Origin: Pelomonas nitida
GTDB taxonomy: Bacteria > Pseudomonadota > Gammaproteobacteria > Burkholderiales > Burkholderiaceae_C
Length of the DNA stretch: 64,000 nucleotides
NCBI RefSeq assembly: GCF_043555975.1
Contig: NZ_JBIGIA010000002.1
Location: 248,001-312,000 of the forward strand
Reading direction: 5' to 3'
The notes under the pieces were generated by a model, which worked only from the letters and a program-made list of their open reading frames with translations, was not told the DNA's origin and ran no database searches. How positions within the stretch are numbered: position 1 is the first letter of the stretch; each line of letters begins with the position of its first letter. This document shows positions 25,532-34,307 of the stretch, piece by piece. The translations under genes and the position numbers were made by a program.

Positions 25532-26022
25532 GCGCCGGCCCCCTCCAGCGCCAGCAGCGCCCGCTTGCGGTCCAGGCCGCCTGCATAACCCGTCAGTGAA
25601 CCGTCGGCGCCCACGACACGGTGGCAGGGCACCAATACGGAAATCGGGTTGCGGCCCACGGCGGCCCCCAGCGCCCGCGCCGCGCCGGTGTGGCCCAGCC
25701 GCTGGGCCAGCGCGCCGTAGGTGGCCGGGTGGCCCGGCGTGATCGCCAGCAGCTCACGCCACACCGCCCGCTGGAACGCCGTGCCTGCCGGGTCCAGCGG
25801 CGGCAACGTGAACGGCCGTCCGTCGAAATAGGCCGCCAGCGCGGCGGCCGTGGCCGACAGCACGGGGTCGCTGCCATCGTCCAGCGGCACCTGCAGCGGG
25901 CCCGGGTGGTGCTTCTGGCCGTCGAACCACAGGCCGGACAGGCCGGCGGCACTGCGCGCTGCGGTCAAGGGGCCGAGCGGCGTGTCGATGCGGCGCTGCA
26001 GGCTGTGGTGGGTTGCGTTCAT
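25528..26022 (-). CDS. ogt: methylated-DNA--protein-cysteine methyltransferase (Ogt/AdaB type)
   Basis: A 164-residue suicide repair protein that removes methyl groups from O6-methylguanine in DNA. The acceptor cysteine is C133 in VLVPCHRVVGADGSLTGYAGG, and the DNA-binding helix region is GHPATYGALAQRLGHTGAARALG. It overlaps the upstream ada-alkA gene by ATGA and the downstream EamA gene likewise. Together with ada-alkA it rebuilds the complete adaptive-response set, with the methyltransferase activity on a separate polypeptide. Confidence 0.94.
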   Translation of the reverse strand: MNATHHSLQRRIDTPLGPLTAARSAAGLSGLWFDGQKHHPGPLQVPLDDGSDPVLSATAAALAAYFDGRPFTLPPLDPAGTAFQRAVWRELLAITPGHPATYGALAQRLGHTGAARALGAAVGRNPISVLVPCHRVVGADGSLTGYAGGLDRKRALLALEGAGA

Positions 26023-27476
26023 GCGTGTCTCCAGAGATGCAGGACGGCGTAGCTGCGGTAGGGCCGGTAGCGTTCGGCGGCAGCCAGGTAGGCCTTGGGC
26101 GACAGCGGTGGCGCGCCGTCGGCACTCAAGGCGCGGCGCAGCACGACGTCGCCCGGCGGGAAGCTGTCGGGCCAGCTCCAGCCGCGCATCAGCATGTAGC
26201 TCGCCGTCCACGGGCCGATGCCCGGGATCTGCATCAGCTCGGCGGCGGCAGCCTCGGGCGTGCCCTCGCGGCGGGCGAAGGCCAGCGTGGGCCAGCGGCG
26301 CGCCAGCGCGATGAGGCTGTCGGCCCGGCGGCCGATGATGCCCAGCGAGGCGATGTCGTCACGGCTGGCCTCGGCGATGCGCGCCGGCGCCGGGAACAAG
26401 CGCTCGCAGCCTGGCGGCGCGTCCGGCAGCGGCTCGCCGAAGCGCTCGACGAAGCGGCCGGCGAGCGTGCGGGCTGCCGCCACCGTCACCTGCTGGCCCA
26501 GCACGGCACGCACGGTCAGCTCGAAACGGTCCACACAGCCCGGCAGGCGCTGCCCCGGCACGGCGCCGTCGCCCAGTGCCGTGGCGATGGCGGCGGGGTC
26601 GGCGTCCAGGTCCAGCCAGCGGCGCAACAGCGGCGCCACGGTGGCGACCGCCGGCCACAGCGTGGGCGACAGCTCGGCCAGCACCTCGCCCCGCCCGGCG
26701 ACTGGCGGCGCAAAGCGCACCCGCAGCCAGCCGACATGTCGGCGCCCGCCATGCATGACCGCGAGCGACCGCGTGACCGCGCCCTCCTCCACCCGCTCCA
26801 CGCCCACGATGGCGCGCGGTGCCAGGAAGGCGATGACGCCGGCCACGTCGTACGGCGGCCGGTAGCCCAGCCGCAGCCGTGACGGCGGCTCGGTGCCGCC
26901 GCCCTCACGGCGCAGCGCCGTCGGCTGCAGCCGGTAATGCTCGATGAAGGCCGCATTGAAGCGCCGCGGGCTGGCGAAACCCGCCGCCGAGGCCACGTCC
27001 TGCACCGGCAGCGTGCTGTCGGTCAGCAAGGCCTTGGCCAGCAGCAGCCGGCGCGTCTGCAGGTATTGCAGCGGCGACACGCCGTGCTCGGCCTGGAAGA
27101 TGCGGCGCAGGTGCCGGCTCGTGATGCCCAGATGGCGGGCCAGATCTTCGACGCTGGCCTGGGCGTCGTCGCAGGCGTCCAGCCAGGCTGCCGCCTGGAC
27201 GGCCAGCGTGCGTGAGGCGTCCGCCGTCGACCACGGCAGCGCGCGGGGCGCCAGCTCGGGCCGGCATTTCATGCACGGCCGGAACGCGGCGGCCTCGGCC
27301 TGCGCCGCCGTCGAGAAAAAGAGGCAGTTCTCGCGCCTGGGCAGCCGCACGCGGCAGACCGGGCGGCAGTAGATGCCGGTGGACGTGACGCCCACATAGA
27401 GCCGCCCGTCGAAACGCGCATCGCGCGCCTGCAGGGCGGCGTAGGCGGCGTCGGGGGGCAGGAGGGGCGAGGACAT
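26019..27476 (-). CDS. Ada regulatory domain fused to AlkA 3-methyladenine glycosylase
   Basis: A 485-residue fusion. Residues 1-80 form the Ada zinc domain with C37, C41, C68 and C71, which accepts methyl groups from phosphotriesters. Residues about 95-190 are an AraC-type DNA-binding domain (LGITSRHLRRIFQAEHGVSPLQYLQTRR, read in parts). The rest is AlkA: an N-terminal AlkA domain and the HhH-GPD motif LMQIPGIGPWTASYMLMRGW with a downstream catalytic aspartate in PPGDVVL. It would sense alkylation, activate its operon and excise alkylated purines. The methyltransferase domain of E. coli Ada is absent and is supplied by the overlapping ogt gene. Confidence 0.92.
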   Translation of the reverse strand: MSSPLLPPDAAYAALQARDARFDGRLYVGVTSTGIYCRPVCRVRLPRRENCLFFSTAAQAEAAAFRPCMKCRPELAPRALPWSTADASRTLAVQAAAWLDACDDAQASVEDLARHLGITSRHLRRIFQAEHGVSPLQYLQTRRLLLAKALLTDSTLPVQDVASAAGFASPRRFNAAFIEHYRLQPTALRREGGGTEPPSRLRLGYRPPYDVAGVIAFLAPRAIVGVERVEEGAVTRSLAVMHGGRRHVGWLRVRFAPPVAGRGEVLAELSPTLWPAVATVAPLLRRWLDLDADPAAIATALGDGAVPGQRLPGCVDRFELTVRAVLGQQVTVAAARTLAGRFVERFGEPLPDAPPGCERLFPAPARIAEASRDDIASLGIIGRRADSLIALARRWPTLAFARREGTPEAAAAELMQIPGIGPWTASYMLMRGWSWPDSFPPGDVVLRRALSADGAPPLSPKAYLAAAERYRPYRSYAVLHLWRHA

Positions 27477-27574
27477 GCGGCCAGTCTAGGTGGCCCTGCT
27501 GCCAGGGAATGGCAGTTTCCGGACATGCCGCCCCGCTGCGCAGCGGCGCCCTGCCGCGCCGCCTGACGCCACGG

Positions 27575-28339
27575 TCACATGGCCTTGAACAGGTGCACGT
27601 AAGCGCGGCTGACGGGCAGCTCGTTGTCGCGGCCGCGGATGCGCACGAACAGCCGGCTCTGCTCGTCACGGCGCGTGCCGGCGAGGTGGTCGAGGTTGAT
27701 GATGGTGGACCGATGCACCTGCCAGAAGCGGTCGGGGTCGAGCTGGCCGGCCAGCTCGAAGATGGGCGTGCGGATCAGGTGCTCGGCCGTGGCCGTCTGC
27801 ACAACGGTGTATTTGTCGTCGGCATGGAAGAACAGCACGTCGTCCACGGGCACCTGGTGCACCAGCTCGCCCTGCGCGGCCCGGATGTAGCGCAGCCGCG
27901 CCGGCGTGCCCCCTGCCAAGGTTGCCGCCGCAGCGGCCGGCAACAGGCGCCGCAGCGTCTCGGCCAGCGCGCCATCCCCGGCGGGCGCTGCACGGCGCAG
28001 GCGCTCGACGCAGGCGGCCAGGCGGTCGGCCTTCAGCGGCTTGAGCAGGTAGTCGACGGCGCGCGCGTCGAAGGCCTCGACGGCGTACTGGTCATACGCC
28101 GTGACGAACACGACGCGCGTACCGCCCTCTATGCCCTGCGCCACCTCCAGGCCGGTCAGGCCCGGCATCTGGATGTCCAGGAAGGCCAGGTCGGGCTGCA
28201 GTTCGGCGATGGCGTCGGCGGCCTCGATACCGTTGGCGGCGACCTTCAGGATCTGCAGGTCGGGCCAGGCCTGCGCAAGCTGGGCTTTGAGGTACTGGGC
28301 CAGGTGGGGTTCGTCGTCGGCGATGAGGGCGGTGGTCAT
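27575..28339 (-). CDS. LytTR-family response regulator
   Basis: A 254-residue regulator. The receiver domain occupies residues 1-120, with acidic pocket D8-D9 and phospho-acceptor D55 in LAFLDIQMPGLTG; the switch residues VTAYDQYAVEAF and the lysine of LLKPLKAD are present. A LytTR DNA-binding domain follows at about 150-250 (YIRAAQGELVHQVPVDDVLFFHADDKYTVV, in parts, and FWQVHRSTIINLDHL). It overlaps its kinase gene by four bases and is the second gene. Such pairs often control surface polysaccharides, pili or autolysis; no target can be named here. The 98 bases up to ada-alkA hold a CGCTGCGCAGCG palindrome at 27534-27545. Confidence 0.93.
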   Translation of the reverse strand: MTTALIADDEPHLAQYLKAQLAQAWPDLQILKVAANGIEAADAIAELQPDLAFLDIQMPGLTGLEVAQGIEGGTRVVFVTAYDQYAVEAFDARAVDYLLKPLKADRLAACVERLRRAAPAGDGALAETLRRLLPAAAAATLAGGTPARLRYIRAAQGELVHQVPVDDVLFFHADDKYTVVQTATAEHLIRTPIFELAGQLDPDRFWQVHRSTIINLDHLAGTRRDEQSRLFVRIRGRDNELPVSRAYVHLFKAM

Positions 28340-29472
28340 GGCTGGGGCTGAGCTGCGGGAAGTGGGAACTGGATACGGGCGAGCGTGCCGCCGCCGTCGC
28401 GCGGCAGCAGGTCCAGGCGGCTGCTGGGGCCGAATCGCGCCGCCAGGCGTTCGCGGATGTTGGCCAGCGCCACGCCGTTGCCGGCGCGCCGCCGCGGGCC
28501 GTCCAGCCCTTGGCCATCGTCGGCCACCTCGATCCACAAGCGTCCGTCGACCTGACGGGCAGTGACGGACACGGTGCCACCGGCCACCTGCGGCTCCAGG
28601 CCGTGGTGGATGGCGTTTTCAACGAGCGGCTGCACCAGCAGCGGCGGCAGCGGCACCTGGGCCAGCTCGGCCGGCAGGGACATGGCCAGCTGCAGGCGCT
28701 GGCCCATGCGCAGCTGCATGAGGCCGAGGTAGGCCTCCAGCATCGCGAACTCCTGCGCGAGCGTCGTCGACTCGCCGCGCATCTGGCCCAGGCTGGCGCG
28801 CAGGTAGTCGGTGAAGCGCTCCAGCATGAGCTTGGCCCGCTCGGGATCGAAGTCGATCAGGCTCTGCACATTCGCCAGCGTGTTGAACAGGAAGTGCGGC
28901 TCGATCTGCCCCTGCAGCAGCCGCAACTGCGCCTCGTTGATGCGCGCCTGCATCAGCTGCTGCTTGAGCCGGGCCCGGTAACGCCAGGTCATCAGGACCG
29001 AGATCACCAGCGAGATCAGCAGGAACTGCCGCCAGAAGCCGAAGCTGCCCAACAGGTCGCGCAGCTTGGGCACCGTCCAGAACACGTCCACCAGCATCAG
29101 GCCGATGACGATGCCCGCCAGTGAGCAGCCGATCGACAGCGTCGAGAAGAACACCGCCGAGCGCCAGTCGCGCCAGCCCATGATGCGGTCCAGCCAGCGC
29201 TGCGGCGCGAGCTTCTCGAAGCTGCGGAACACGATGAAGAAGCAGAGCATCACGCACGAGCTGATGAGCATGTTGGCGGGCAGCTGCTCCTGCCACCAGC
29301 GCGGCGTGCCGAGATAGCCCTGCTGCAGGCCGGCCAACACGGCGAAGGCCACGCCGAAGACCGTCGCCCAGATGGCGTAGATCAGCACGCGAAAGCGCGC
29401 CCGGTCGGGCCGGTGCTTCATCAGCAGGCGCTGGTGGCGCACCGCCTGACTGAACTCTTCAAGGAATGTCAT
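28336..29472 (-). CDS. LytS/AlgZ-type membrane sensor histidine kinase
   Basis: A 378-residue kinase with about four membrane helices within residues 25-165 and no obvious periplasmic sensor domain. The His_kinase motif GQIEPHFLFNTLANVQSLI puts the phosphorylated histidine at H193, and the ATPase domain has the N-box VENAIHHGLEP and the DDGQG box. ATG 29472 was chosen because upstream codons read low-complexity sequence. It overlaps the LytTR regulator by ATGA. In betaproteobacteria the same pair is often called AlgZ/AlgR. The gene is divergent from the phosphomannomutase gene, reminiscent of AlgR control of algC in Pseudomonas. Confidence 0.92.
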   Translation of the reverse strand: MTFLEEFSQAVRHQRLLMKHRPDRARFRVLIYAIWATVFGVAFAVLAGLQQGYLGTPRWWQEQLPANMLISSCVMLCFFIVFRSFEKLAPQRWLDRIMGWRDWRSAVFFSTLSIGCSLAGIVIGLMLVDVFWTVPKLRDLLGSFGFWRQFLLISLVISVLMTWRYRARLKQQLMQARINEAQLRLLQGQIEPHFLFNTLANVQSLIDFDPERAKLMLERFTDYLRASLGQMRGESTTLAQEFAMLEAYLGLMQLRMGQRLQLAMSLPAELAQVPLPPLLVQPLVENAIHHGLEPQVAGGTVSVTARQVDGRLWIEVADDGQGLDGPRRRAGNGVALANIRERLAARFGPSSRLDLLPRDGGGTLARIQFPLPAAQPQP

Positions 29473-29608
29473 GGAGCGTGAGTTTAGGAAGCGCCGCCGC
29501 CCTGCCCCCTGGATGGGTGACGGATCGACGAGACGGCCGACGAATGGACAGCCGCCCGCCCTGCCTACAATCCGCCGCGATTTCAAACCCCAGCTTCAAA
29601 GGCAGCCC

Positions 29609-31006
29609 ATGCAGGTCCACGCATCCATCTTCAAGGCCTATGACATCCGCGGCGTCGTCGGCCAGACCTTGAACGAGGAGCTCGCTGAAGCTCTGGGCCG
29701 GGCCTTCGGCACCGAAGCCAAGGCCCTGGGCGAGAAGGCCGTGGCCGTGGGCCGCGACGGCCGCATCTCGGGCCCCGGCCTCGTGGCCGCGCTGATCCGC
29801 GGTATCGCGTCCACCGGGCTGGACGTCGTCGACATCGGCGCCGTGACGACGCCGATGCTCTACTACGTGGCCGCCACGCGCGGCAAGCACGGCTGCAACT
29901 CCGGCATCCAGGTGACCGGCAGCCACAACCCCAAGGACTACAACGGCTTCAAGATGGTGCTCCAGGGCGCCGCCGTCTACGGTGAGCAGATCCAGGGCCT
30001 CAAGCGCCGCATCGAGGCCGAGGACTACGCCACCGGCAAGGGCCGTGTCGGCCAGATGGATGTGGGCCCCGAGTACGCCGCGCGCATCGTGCGTGACTGC
30101 AAGCTGGCCCGCCCGATGAAGATCGTCGTCGACAGCGGCAACGGCATCCCGGGCGCCTCGGCCCCGGCCATCCTGCGCGCGCTGGGCTGCGAGGTCGTCG
30201 ACATCTTCTCCAAGGTCGACGGCGACTTCCCCAACCACCATCCCGATCCCAGCCGCCCCGAGAACCTGGAAGACCTGAAGAAGATCGTCCACGCCACCGA
30301 CGCCGAACTGGGCCTGGCGTTTGATGGCGACGGCGACCGACTGGGCATCGTCACGAAGGACGGCGAGATGATCATGCCGGACCGCCAGATCATGCTGCTG
30401 GCCGCCGACATCCTGAAGCGCCAGCCGGGCGCCGAGATCATCTTCGACGTGAAGTGCACGCAACGCCTGGCCCCGTGGATCAAGGAACACGGCGGCAAGC
30501 CGCTGATGTGGATGACCGGCCACTCGCTGGCCAAGGCCAAGCTCAAGGAAACCGGCGCCCCGCTGGCGGGCGAGCTGTCGGGCCACATCTTCTTCTCGGA
30601 GCGCTGGTACGGCTTCGACGACGCGATGTACACGGCCGGCCGCATGCTGGAAATCCTGTCCCGCGACGCCGACCCCAGCGCCACGCTCAAGGGCCTGCCC
30701 AACAGCTTCAACACGCCCGAGATCAACGTGCCCTGCGCCGAAGGCGAGCACCACGAAGTCGTCAAGCAGCTCAAGGCCCTGGTGACCGAAGCCGACCTGC
30801 CGGGCGTGCTGGAGATCAACACCATCGACGGCATGCGCTTCGAGTACGCCGACGGCTTCGGCCTGATCCGCCCGTCCAACACGACGCCGGTGCTGGTGCT
30901 GCGCTTCGAGGGCCACACGCCCGAGGCGCTGGAGCGCATCCAGCACGACGTGCTGGCGCAGTTGAAGCGCGTGAAGCCCGACGCGACCTTCGCCGCCGGG
31001 CATTGA
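29609..31006 (+). CDS. phosphomannomutase/phosphoglucomutase (AlgC type)
   Basis: A 465-residue alpha-D-phosphohexomutase that interconverts 1- and 6-phosphates of mannose and glucose for LPS and exopolysaccharide precursors. The four-domain layout is complete: the phosphoserine is S105 in VTGSHNPKDYNGFK, the magnesium loop is D239-G-D-G-D243, the sugar loop is GELSGHIFF, and the phosphate-binding loop is RPSNTTPVL near the C-terminus. ATG 29609 was taken since MQVHASIFKAYDIRG is the normal N-terminus. The gene opens an envelope cluster with the TPR gene and waaA. Confidence 0.94.
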   Translation: MQVHASIFKAYDIRGVVGQTLNEELAEALGRAFGTEAKALGEKAVAVGRDGRISGPGLVAALIRGIASTGLDVVDIGAVTTPMLYYVAATRGKHGCNSGIQVTGSHNPKDYNGFKMVLQGAAVYGEQIQGLKRRIEAEDYATGKGRVGQMDVGPEYAARIVRDCKLARPMKIVVDSGNGIPGASAPAILRALGCEVVDIFSKVDGDFPNHHPDPSRPENLEDLKKIVHATDAELGLAFDGDGDRLGIVTKDGEMIMPDRQIMLLAADILKRQPGAEIIFDVKCTQRLAPWIKEHGGKPLMWMTGHSLAKAKLKETGAPLAGELSGHIFFSERWYGFDDAMYTAGRMLEILSRDADPSATLKGLPNSFNTPEINVPCAEGEHHEVVKQLKALVTEADLPGVLEINTIDGMRFEYADGFGLIRPSNTTPVLVLRFEGHTPEALERIQHDVLAQLKRVKPDATFAAGH

Positions 31007-31122
31007 TGCCCCTCGCCCCGTCTTGCGGCGCTGAACGCGCGCGAGCCGGGGCGCCCCCAACGCGGCAATGATGCGGAGCGGGCCGGCGCCTGGACCGAAG
31101 ATATCTCAGGGAGTATGACGAC

Positions 31123-31878
31123 ATGCCGTTGATCGGTGGGATGCACATCCTGATCGCGCTGCTGTGCGCGGTGCACGTGGTTCGCAGCGGCCAGCAGCTG
31201 TACTGGCTCTTCATCCTGTTCGCGTTCCCGCTGCTGGGCAGCGTGGTGTATTTCTTCGCCATCTACCTGCCCAATTCGCGGCTGGACCACGGTGCCCGCA
31301 AGGCCGTGGCCGCGGCGGCGCGCGCGATGGACCCGGGCCGCGACGTGCGCGAGGCACGCGCCGTCTACGACATTTCGCCGTCGGCGCAGAACCAGATGCG
31401 TCTGGCCGAGGCCTTGCTCAATGCGGGCGAAGCCCAGGAGGCGGCCTCGCTGTACGAGGCGGCACTGAAGGGCCCGTTCGCCAACGACCCCGACCTGCGT
31501 TTCGGCGCAGCGCGCGCTTGCGTGGAATGCCAGCGTTATGACGCGGCGCTGAGCCATCTGCAGGCCCTGAAGGCCGAGCGGCCCGGCTACCGCGCCGACC
31601 AGGTGCTGCTGCTGATCGCCCGCTGCCAGGCTGGCACCGGCCACGCGGACGAAGCGCGCGCCTCCTTCGAGGCAGCCGTGCAGCAGCATGGCGGCTTCGA
31701 GGCGCATGCCGAATTCGCGATCTGGGCGCTGACCCGCGGTGACACGGCCACGGCGGCCCGGCTGCAGACCGAGATCGACCGCCAGGTCCAGCTGTGGAAC
31801 CCGGTCAGCCGGCAACTGAACGCGCCGGTCATGCGCCGCCTGAAGGCGGCCCAGGAACTGGCCCGCAAGGCAAGCTGA
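31123..31878 (+). CDS. membrane-anchored tetratricopeptide repeat protein
   Basis: A 251-residue protein. Two hydrophobic segments lie in residues 5-50, with a PLDc_N-like motif (LYWLFILFAFPLLGSVVYF). Residues about 85-240 contain TPR-like helical pairs, for example LAEALLNAGEAQEAASLYEAAL and ARASFEAAVQQHGGFEAHAEFA. AGGGAG lies nine bases before ATG 31123. Its stop overlaps the waaA start by one base. TPR proteins serve as scaffolds; a link to envelope or LPS assembly is suggested only by context. The 116 bases upstream contain GC-rich repeat-like sequence. Confidence 0.82.
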   Translation: MPLIGGMHILIALLCAVHVVRSGQQLYWLFILFAFPLLGSVVYFFAIYLPNSRLDHGARKAVAAAARAMDPGRDVREARAVYDISPSAQNQMRLAEALLNAGEAQEAASLYEAALKGPFANDPDLRFGAARACVECQRYDAALSHLQALKAERPGYRADQVLLLIARCQAGTGHADEARASFEAAVQQHGGFEAHAEFAIWALTRGDTATAARLQTEIDRQVQLWNPVSRQLNAPVMRRLKAAQELARKAS

Positions 31879-33152
31879 TGCCGCAAGGGCTGGCACTGGC
31901 CCTGTATGCGGCCCTGCTGCGGCTGCTGACGCCGCTGTACCTGCTGCGCCTGTGGCGCCGCGGTGCGCAGGAGCCGCTGTACCGGCACGCGCTGGGTGAG
32001 CGGCTGGGCTTCTACAAGGCGGGCACCGAGCCGGGGCGCTTGTGGGTCCACGCCGTGTCGCTGGGCGAGACGCGGGCGGCCAGCGCGCTCATCGCCGCGC
32101 TGCGCGAACGCGAACCGGGCCTGCGCCTGCTGCTGACGCATTCGACCGCCACCGGCCGCGACGCCGGCGCCGCGCTGCTGCGTGACGGCGATGCCCAGAC
32201 CTGGCTGCCCTACGACACGCCCGGTGCCGTGCGGCGCTTTTTGCGCCATTGGCAGCCGCGTGTGGGCGTGTTGATGGAAACGGAAGTCTGGCCGGTGCTG
32301 CAGCGTGAAGCCGAGCGTGCCGGCCTGCCCATGGTGCTGGCCAACGCCCGCCTGTCCGAGAAAAGCCTGCGCCAGGGCCAGCGCTTTGCCGCGCTGATGC
32401 GCCCGGCCGCCCGCCGTATGGCCCTGGCCCTGGCCCAGACCGAGGCCGACGCCGCCCGGCTGCGCCTGATAGGCGCGCCGCGCGTGGACGTGGCCGGCAA
32501 CCTGAAGTACGACATCGCGATGGACCCGGCGCTGACCGCCCGCGGCCAGGCCTGGGCGGCCCAGCTCGGGCGGCCGGTGTTGATGCTGGCCGTCAGCCGC
32601 GAAGGCGAGGAAGCGGCCTTGCTGGCCGAGTGGGCCCGGCGCACCTCCCCTCGCCCGCTGCTGGCCATCGTGCCCCGCCACCCGCAGCGCTTCGACGAGA
32701 TCGCCGCGCTGATCCAGGGCGCCGGCTTCACGCTCGCGCGGCGCAGCACCTGGGGCGACACACCGCCCGCCGAGGCTCTACAGGCCGACGTCTGGCTCGG
32801 CGACTCCATGCGCGAGATGCCGCTCTATTACGGCCTGGCCACCGTGGCGCTGCTGGGCGGCAGCTTCGAACCGCTGGGCGGCCAGAACCTCATCGAGGCG
32901 GCCGCCTGCGGCTGCCCGGTGCTGGCCGGGCCGCACACCTTCAACTTCACCGAGGCGGCAGGCCTCGCCATCGCGGCCGGCGCGGCCCGGCGGTGCGGCT
33001 CGCTGGCCGAGGCCGTCGCCCAGGGTGAAGCGCTGTGCCGTGACGAGCCCACGCGCTCGCACATGTCAGCCAGCGCGCTGGCATTTGCCACCGCACATCG
33101 CGGCGCCGCCGGGCGCATGGCGGCGGCCCTGCTGGCGATGGCGCCGCCTTAA
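31878..33152 (+). CDS. waaA: 3-deoxy-D-manno-octulosonic acid (Kdo) transferase
   Basis: A 424-residue GT30 glycosyltransferase that attaches Kdo to lipid A at the inner membrane. An N-terminal hydrophobic anchor (LALALYAALLRLLTPLYLL) is followed by HALGERLGFY and by LWVHAVSLGETRAAS with the catalytic glutamate. The C-terminal nucleotide-binding half has LAIVPRHPQRFDEI and LLGGSFEPLGGQNLIEAAACG. It begins within the TPR gene stop (TGATG). Length is normal. This is an essential LPS gene in most Gram-negative bacteria. Confidence 0.95.
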   Translation: MPQGLALALYAALLRLLTPLYLLRLWRRGAQEPLYRHALGERLGFYKAGTEPGRLWVHAVSLGETRAASALIAALREREPGLRLLLTHSTATGRDAGAALLRDGDAQTWLPYDTPGAVRRFLRHWQPRVGVLMETEVWPVLQREAERAGLPMVLANARLSEKSLRQGQRFAALMRPAARRMALALAQTEADAARLRLIGAPRVDVAGNLKYDIAMDPALTARGQAWAAQLGRPVLMLAVSREGEEAALLAEWARRTSPRPLLAIVPRHPQRFDEIAALIQGAGFTLARRSTWGDTPPAEALQADVWLGDSMREMPLYYGLATVALLGGSFEPLGGQNLIEAAACGCPVLAGPHTFNFTEAAGLAIAAGAARRCGSLAEAVAQGEALCRDEPTRSHMSASALAFATAHRGAAGRMAAALLAMAPP

Positions 33153-33161
33153 AGCTGAACC

Positions 33162-33177
33162 CGGCTGAGCCCAGCCG
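33162..33177. terminator. hairpin between convergent waaA and rebB genes
   Basis: CGGCTG (33162-33167) and CAGCCG (33172-33177) form a perfect six-base stem with a four-base loop in the 29-base gap between two stop codons. Its position suits a bidirectional terminator, but there is no T-tract on either side. Confidence 0.3.
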
Positions 33178-33181
33178 CCCG

Positions 33182-33871
33182 TCAAGGCTTGTCCGGGGCC
33201 TTGAACGCCTGCAGCGTGGCCTTCAGGTCGGCAATCGTCTGGGCCAGCTCGTTGTTGCTCAGCACATCGACGGCCGAGCGCGCCTCCAGCGGGCCGAGGT
33301 TGCTGACCATGTTGACGGCCTTGCCCACCACCGCAATGCCCAGTTCGTTCATCGCCTGCTGGTTGGCCACGGCGTTCTGCTGCGCGAGGTTGGTGTTGGC
33401 CACCAGATTGGCGTAGGCCAGGTTGGACAGCATGGCGGGCTGTTCGCCCACCGCCTTCAGGTTGCCCACGGTCACCGCTTCCACGATCTGATCGTTCAAA
33501 GGCATGGCAAGACTCCTGTTGCGCTCTGGGGTTGAAAAAGTCGGCAGCGGCGATGGGCTGGGCCCGGACGAAGCAGCGCCCGCCTCGTCAGCCACCCCAG
33601 GCGCCCCCGGCGCCTGGGGTGGCTGAAACGCAGCCAGCAGGCGGTTGAAGTCGGCGATCAGCCGCTCCATGGCCTCACTGCCCTCGACCGAGCCCAACTG
33701 CTCGATGACGGCGGCGGCCCGTGCCACGAAGGCCAGCTTCAGGATGTGGGTGGCCTGCAGATGGCTCACCGCCTCCTGCTGCCACAGGTTGCGGTTGAAG
33801 CTGTCCTGCAGCGCCGCCAGCTCGCCCCGAGAGCCGCCCGGCGTATCGGCACCGCTGTCTTGTTCAGTCAT
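33182..33871 (-). CDS. RebB-family R-body protein, with probable internal start
   Basis: The frame gives 229 residues in two modules. The C-terminal 107 residues match the RebB (killing trait) family: LNDQIVEAVTVGNLKAVGEQP, a Met-Leu step, then a region rich in Asn, Gln and Ala (NLAQQNAVANQQAMNELGIA). RebB proteins polymerise into R-bodies, the coiled ribbons of Caedibacter and other proteobacteria. The N-terminal 122 residues are helical and not recognised. An internal ATG at 33505 has AGGAG nine bases upstream and would yield a normal-length RebB, so both a long and a short product are possible. A perfect hairpin sequence separates the modules. No other reb gene is visible beside it. Confidence 0.75.
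   Translation of the reverse strand: MTEQDSGADTPGGSRGELAALQDSFNRNLWQQEAVSHLQATHILKLAFVARAAAVIEQLGSVEGSEAMERLIADFNRLLAAFQPPQAPGAPGVADEAGAASSGPSPSPLPTFSTPERNRSLAMPLNDQIVEAVTVGNLKAVGEQPAMLSNLAYANLVANTNLAQQNAVANQQAMNELGIAVVGKAVNMVSNLGPLEARSAVDVLSNNELAQTIADLKATLQAFKAPDKP
33588..33626. repeat. perfect 18-bp inverted repeat with 3-base loop inside the rebB frame
   Basis: Positions 33588-33605 (TCAGCCACCCCAGGCGCC) and 33609-33626 are exact reverse complements around CCC. The element lies between the two modules of the RebB protein, 83 bases before the internal start on the minus strand, and in frame encodes a Pro/Gly/Ala-rich linker. Such a stem would be very stable in RNA. No T-run follows, so it is not a standard terminator. 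Confidence 0.85.
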
Positions 33872-34307
33872 GGCATCGCCCTTTCCATCCAGGCTCGGCA
33901 ATGCCCGCCGAACCCTCACTGAGACAAAACGTCAAGCCCGGCCAAAAGCCGTCATGCCCCGAGGGCAGGCATCCACAAAGTTGTGCATCGGGCGCCGGGG
34001 AGGACAGCCAAGGTTTGAACTTGGCCTGGCCCATATGGTGGCGGCGCGGGCAGCCAGTCGATGCTTTGGGCTCGTGGCCGTGGGACACCCGAGCGGCAGG
34101 GCGGACTGGAGGCGCCTGGAGGCTGATTCGAGTCACTCGCCGCCTCAGCGCTGAACGGCTGCAATGATCGGCAGCGGTCATTCAACGGCCGGCCGTTTAT
34201 CGGACTTTTCACCTTCAAGACTGAGATCGCGCTATGAAATGAGAGATCCCTAAGCCTTTTTTTTCGTTGACGCGGATAACGGCGAGGGGCGTTCGAAGGG
34301 GCCTTTC
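33872..34307. other. 436-base non-coding stretch between rebB and the efflux genes
   Basis: Several frames are open here but none has a start signal, family resemblance or normal composition. The stretch contains a small palindrome TGCCC-CGA-GGGCA (33955-33967) and a run of eight T (34257-34264) without an adjoining hairpin. Base composition drops compared with the flanks near 34200-34300. It may be the left border of a transferred efflux region. Confidence 0.4.

Noticed and set aside
27477..27574. Ada-box in front of ada-alkA
   Set aside because: No AAT/AAAGCGCA-type motif could be seen in this gap; control by Ada is likely from the family but not shown here.
33901..34167. 88-codon frame in the gap after rebB
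   Set aside because: No Shine-Dalgarno, no family resemblance and equally long frames exist on the other strand; treated as non-coding.
34257..34264. Run of eight T as an intrinsic terminator
   Set aside because: No GC-rich hairpin directly precedes it on the plus strand, and it is on the wrong strand for the neighbouring minus-strand genes.
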